Assembly (NCBI GenBank): GCA_025765615.1
Contig: JAIVFJ010000048.1
Location: forward strand, 124,001-188,000
DNA length: 64,000 bases
Reading direction: 5' to 3'
DNA from: Zopfochytrium polystomum
Lineage: Eukaryota > Chytridiomycota > Chytridiomycetes > Chytridiales > Chytridiaceae
This document shows, piece by piece, positions 62,501-64,000 of this stretch. The notes under the pieces are model-generated. The model searched no databases and had not been told where the DNA came from. It was given only the letters and a program-made list of their open reading frames with translations. The position numbers and the translations under genes were made by a program. Position 1 is the stretch's first letter; each line of letters begins with the position of its first letter.

Positions 62501-62602
62501 TGGCGGTGGTGGTGGTGGTGCTGGTGGTGGAGCTGGGCGGGGTGGTGCACCAGATGCAATGGTTGATGACAGATGGGGTGTGTGTCGTGACATGCTGTGC
62601 AT
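59542..62602 (-). CDS. wc-1: LOV-PAS-PAS blue-light photoreceptor, White Collar-1-like, without GATA finger
   Basis: WC-1 senses blue light through an FMN-binding LOV domain and, with WC-2, drives transcription. Start ATG 62602 (MHSMSRHTPHL) leads into a low-complexity Pro/Ser/Ala stretch. The LOV domain begins RILAAVQNRPNPLFHLGPID, then IYVSDSFEKLTGY and GLNCRFLQ with the photoactive Cys. Exon 1 ends at 62065 on a GC donor; exon 2 is 61858-61989 (RFREYSDNDV, NVNYKKDG). Exon 3 continues with SPFMNLITIIPV and DYFVGF. A basic KRRRERSSS follows, as a possible nuclear signal. PAS 2 is VENSPDLIHILSSRGIILYA to KTKCYILSGRR. PAS 3 includes WAKVTREGFILFVSPNSSPI and FLYEPDQKRVAG. The C-terminus is disordered, then a leucine-rich helix (FELNQLRLSNRKILDEIQRL). 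WC-1 normally has a GATA zinc finger there; none is seen. It could be a WC-1 paralogue working through a partner, or a missed final exon. Confidence 0.82.
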
Positions 62603-62706
62603 AAAAATACTACATTCATACGCAACTTGATGGTGAGCAATAGCGACCAGGCCGATAAAAAAATAAAATAAAATAAAATAAAAAAAAACAAAAAGATCCC
62701 CCATGC
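62603..62706. promoter_or_regulatory. 5' flank of the LOV-PAS gene
   Basis: Immediately upstream of the ATG, with an (AAAAT)n tract at about 62657-62685. Too short to judge the promoter. Confidence 0.4.
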
Positions 62707-63760
62707 CTATTCCTGCCAGCCCGAGGGGTCTTGATCAGGATATTTCAAACTCCTGAGTGTTTTCGTGTCTGAGAGCACTTCAAGAAGAACAAGCCGTCCT
62801 GCCTTGACATCGCGCTCTTCATGAACTGCACAGCGAGGACTCTGGCACTTGAACACTGAGGATTGCCCAACTTGGCAATATTGGCTGCATTTGTCACATA
62901 TGAAGTCAAAAAATGCCTCACTGGGATTGGAAAGGGGATGCAGATTTCTCCGCTTTTGGAAACACTTGGTTTTTTCACGCTGACTTGCTGGAGCAAGTGC
63001 TGCACCAACCAAACGAGTCCCAGTTGGACAAAAAGAGTGACAGGATTAGATTGTCTACGCAAAAAAAAAAACAGCAAGAGCATACCAGAGATTCCTCTAA
63101 GCCCTTTGATGTGAATTCTGGGAGAATATAGGTGTAAAATAGTCCCAGGCGAGTATGTGAATGTGCCAGCTCCTGGGCTTATTTGTTGTTCTTCTCCTGA
63201 ATTCGTCCAATTTTCTCAAGAATTGATTTGGAAAAGGCGTCCTTTTCCAAAACGTCGAGCCTCTTGCAGCTCTTCTGTGCAGCCAATAGTTTCTGACTGC
63301 CAACAAGCCAGGGCAGTCGATCCTTCGGCCTTCAGATCAAAACATTTTGGATCTCTCCAACCATCGAAAGTGTATTGGATCCCCAAGCTCTGGCAAAAAT
63401 CGAAATGGCTAAGACTTCCATTTTGACTTTCTAGAGCCTTGTTCCACAGCTCTCCTCAGCATTTGGAGAAGTTTGTTGGTCGAATCTCATCCAGTATAAT
63501 TGTGAGGCCTTGGAGTAGTCTCATATTCCTCTTGAAAGCAGATTTAATTACATCTTGGTAGTGATAATAAACTCCACCTTTCCGTCAAGGCAACGAAATT
63601 TGAAGCCTTTACATAGTGGTTGAGATGGTCAAGTTTGTTGCTGTACCCAAATGTCTTTGGGCCACGAAAAATAAGTGGATTTGAATTCGTGACTTCCAGA
63701 GCAGTTTGAGTTTTTCTTGTTGAAAGAAATATTGATAGCATTCATCGCAACCATTTTGAA
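62707..63760 (-). mobile_element. Mobile-element debris with zinc-finger-like and unknown ORF pieces
   Basis: Two minus-strand pieces look protein-derived though broken. 62707-62930 encodes FDFICDKCSQYCQVGQSSVF followed by KCQSPRCAVHEERD, with a C-x2-C-x3-C-x9-C-x4-C-x2-H spacing, and a tail ending DPSGWQE. 63220-63430 encodes SHFDFCQSLGIQYTFDGWRD, ALACWQSETIGC and LQEARRFGKGRLFQINS, with no start codon and a stop in the middle of apparent continuity. Further frames continue to about 63,540 (LLQGLTIILDEIRPTNFSK). They share no clear motif with the 53.5-58 kb relic. Identification as transposon remnant is inference from decay and from the adjacent repeat. Confidence 0.45.
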
Positions 63761-63801
63761 GTTGTTAGATTGTCTTTTTCCAGTTGCAATCAGTTACCTG
63801 G

Positions 63802-64000
63802 TGTAAACAGTCTACTCTGAGTGAGTGAGTGGAAGGAGTGAATGAAGTGGAGATGTGTGTTTGTGGGTGGTCTTTCTCCCCAACTTGGAGAGAAAGAGAA
63901 AAAACTCTGTTATGAAATATTGATACATGATGATGGTATACACGCTGTAATAGTTGCTTGGCAAGTGTGACTGGCACAGGGTAAAAACCTCTCCTATATT
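63802..64000 (+). repeat. Dispersed repeat, copy B (runs off the window)
   Basis: Same family and orientation as 41540-41713: it starts TGTAAACAGTCTACTCTG and ends with TAAAAACCTCTCCTATATT at the last base. It carries an extra stretch rich in TGTGTTTGTGGG and a GGAGAGAAAGAG variant in its middle. Confidence 0.85.

Overview
The window is nuclear DNA of a zoosporic (chytrid-like) fungus. It carries intron-rich genes on both strands with short GT-AG introns (mostly about 50-250 bp). Fungal markers are a ribosome-associated elongation factor 3 and a White-collar-type LOV photoreceptor. Flagellar markers, absent from non-flagellated fungi, are a ZMYND12 homologue and a WDR87/WDR97-like WD-repeat protein. 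All calls come from reading translated exons and conserved motifs by eye; no database was searched. Exon joins marked as phase-checked restore the reading frame exactly.

Layout. 0.5-5.7 kb (+): long Scm3/HJURP-type CENP-A chaperone. 6.3-8.2 kb (+): FYV7 (rRNA processing) and TOM22 (mitochondrial import). 8.5-12.3 kb (-): ZMYND12 and MED20. 12.6-26.3 kb (+): VPS2/CHMP2 (ESCRT-III), MFAP1 (spliceosome), TEF3, ABD1 (mRNA cap methyltransferase), TRM61 (tRNA m1A58) and BRN1 (condensin). 26.7-33.6 kb (-): WD-repeat flagellar protein. 34.0-41.1 kb (+): WAPL and a SET-domain protein with a C-terminal SUMO-interacting motif. 42.2-43.7 kb (+): unrecognised coiled-coil protein. 44.2-48.8 kb (-): importin-5/Kap121. 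50.1-52.3 kb (+): TMEM198-like membrane protein with a very acidic ectodomain. 53.5-58.1 kb (-): frameshifted transposase-like relic. 59.5-62.6 kb (-): LOV-PAS-PAS protein related to White Collar-1 but without its GATA finger. 62.7-64.0 kb: more mobile-element debris.

The left half (0-34 kb) is GC-rich, gene-dense and full of trinucleotide and homopolymer tracts. From about 35 kb the DNA is more AT-rich, and from 41 kb it gains dispersed repeats: a degenerate tandem array at 49.3-49.97 kb with a related copy at 41.43 kb, and a second family at 41.54 kb and 63.80 kb.

The genes do not form one pathway. Three of them (Scm3, BRN1, WAPL) act on mitotic chromosomes, and two (ZMYND12, the WD-repeat protein) belong to the flagellar axoneme. 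The points most worth checking are the LOV-PAS photoreceptor that swaps a GATA finger for a coiled coil, SUMO-related motifs in both the Scm3-like and SET proteins, the acidic TMEM198-like protein, and the transposase-like relic.
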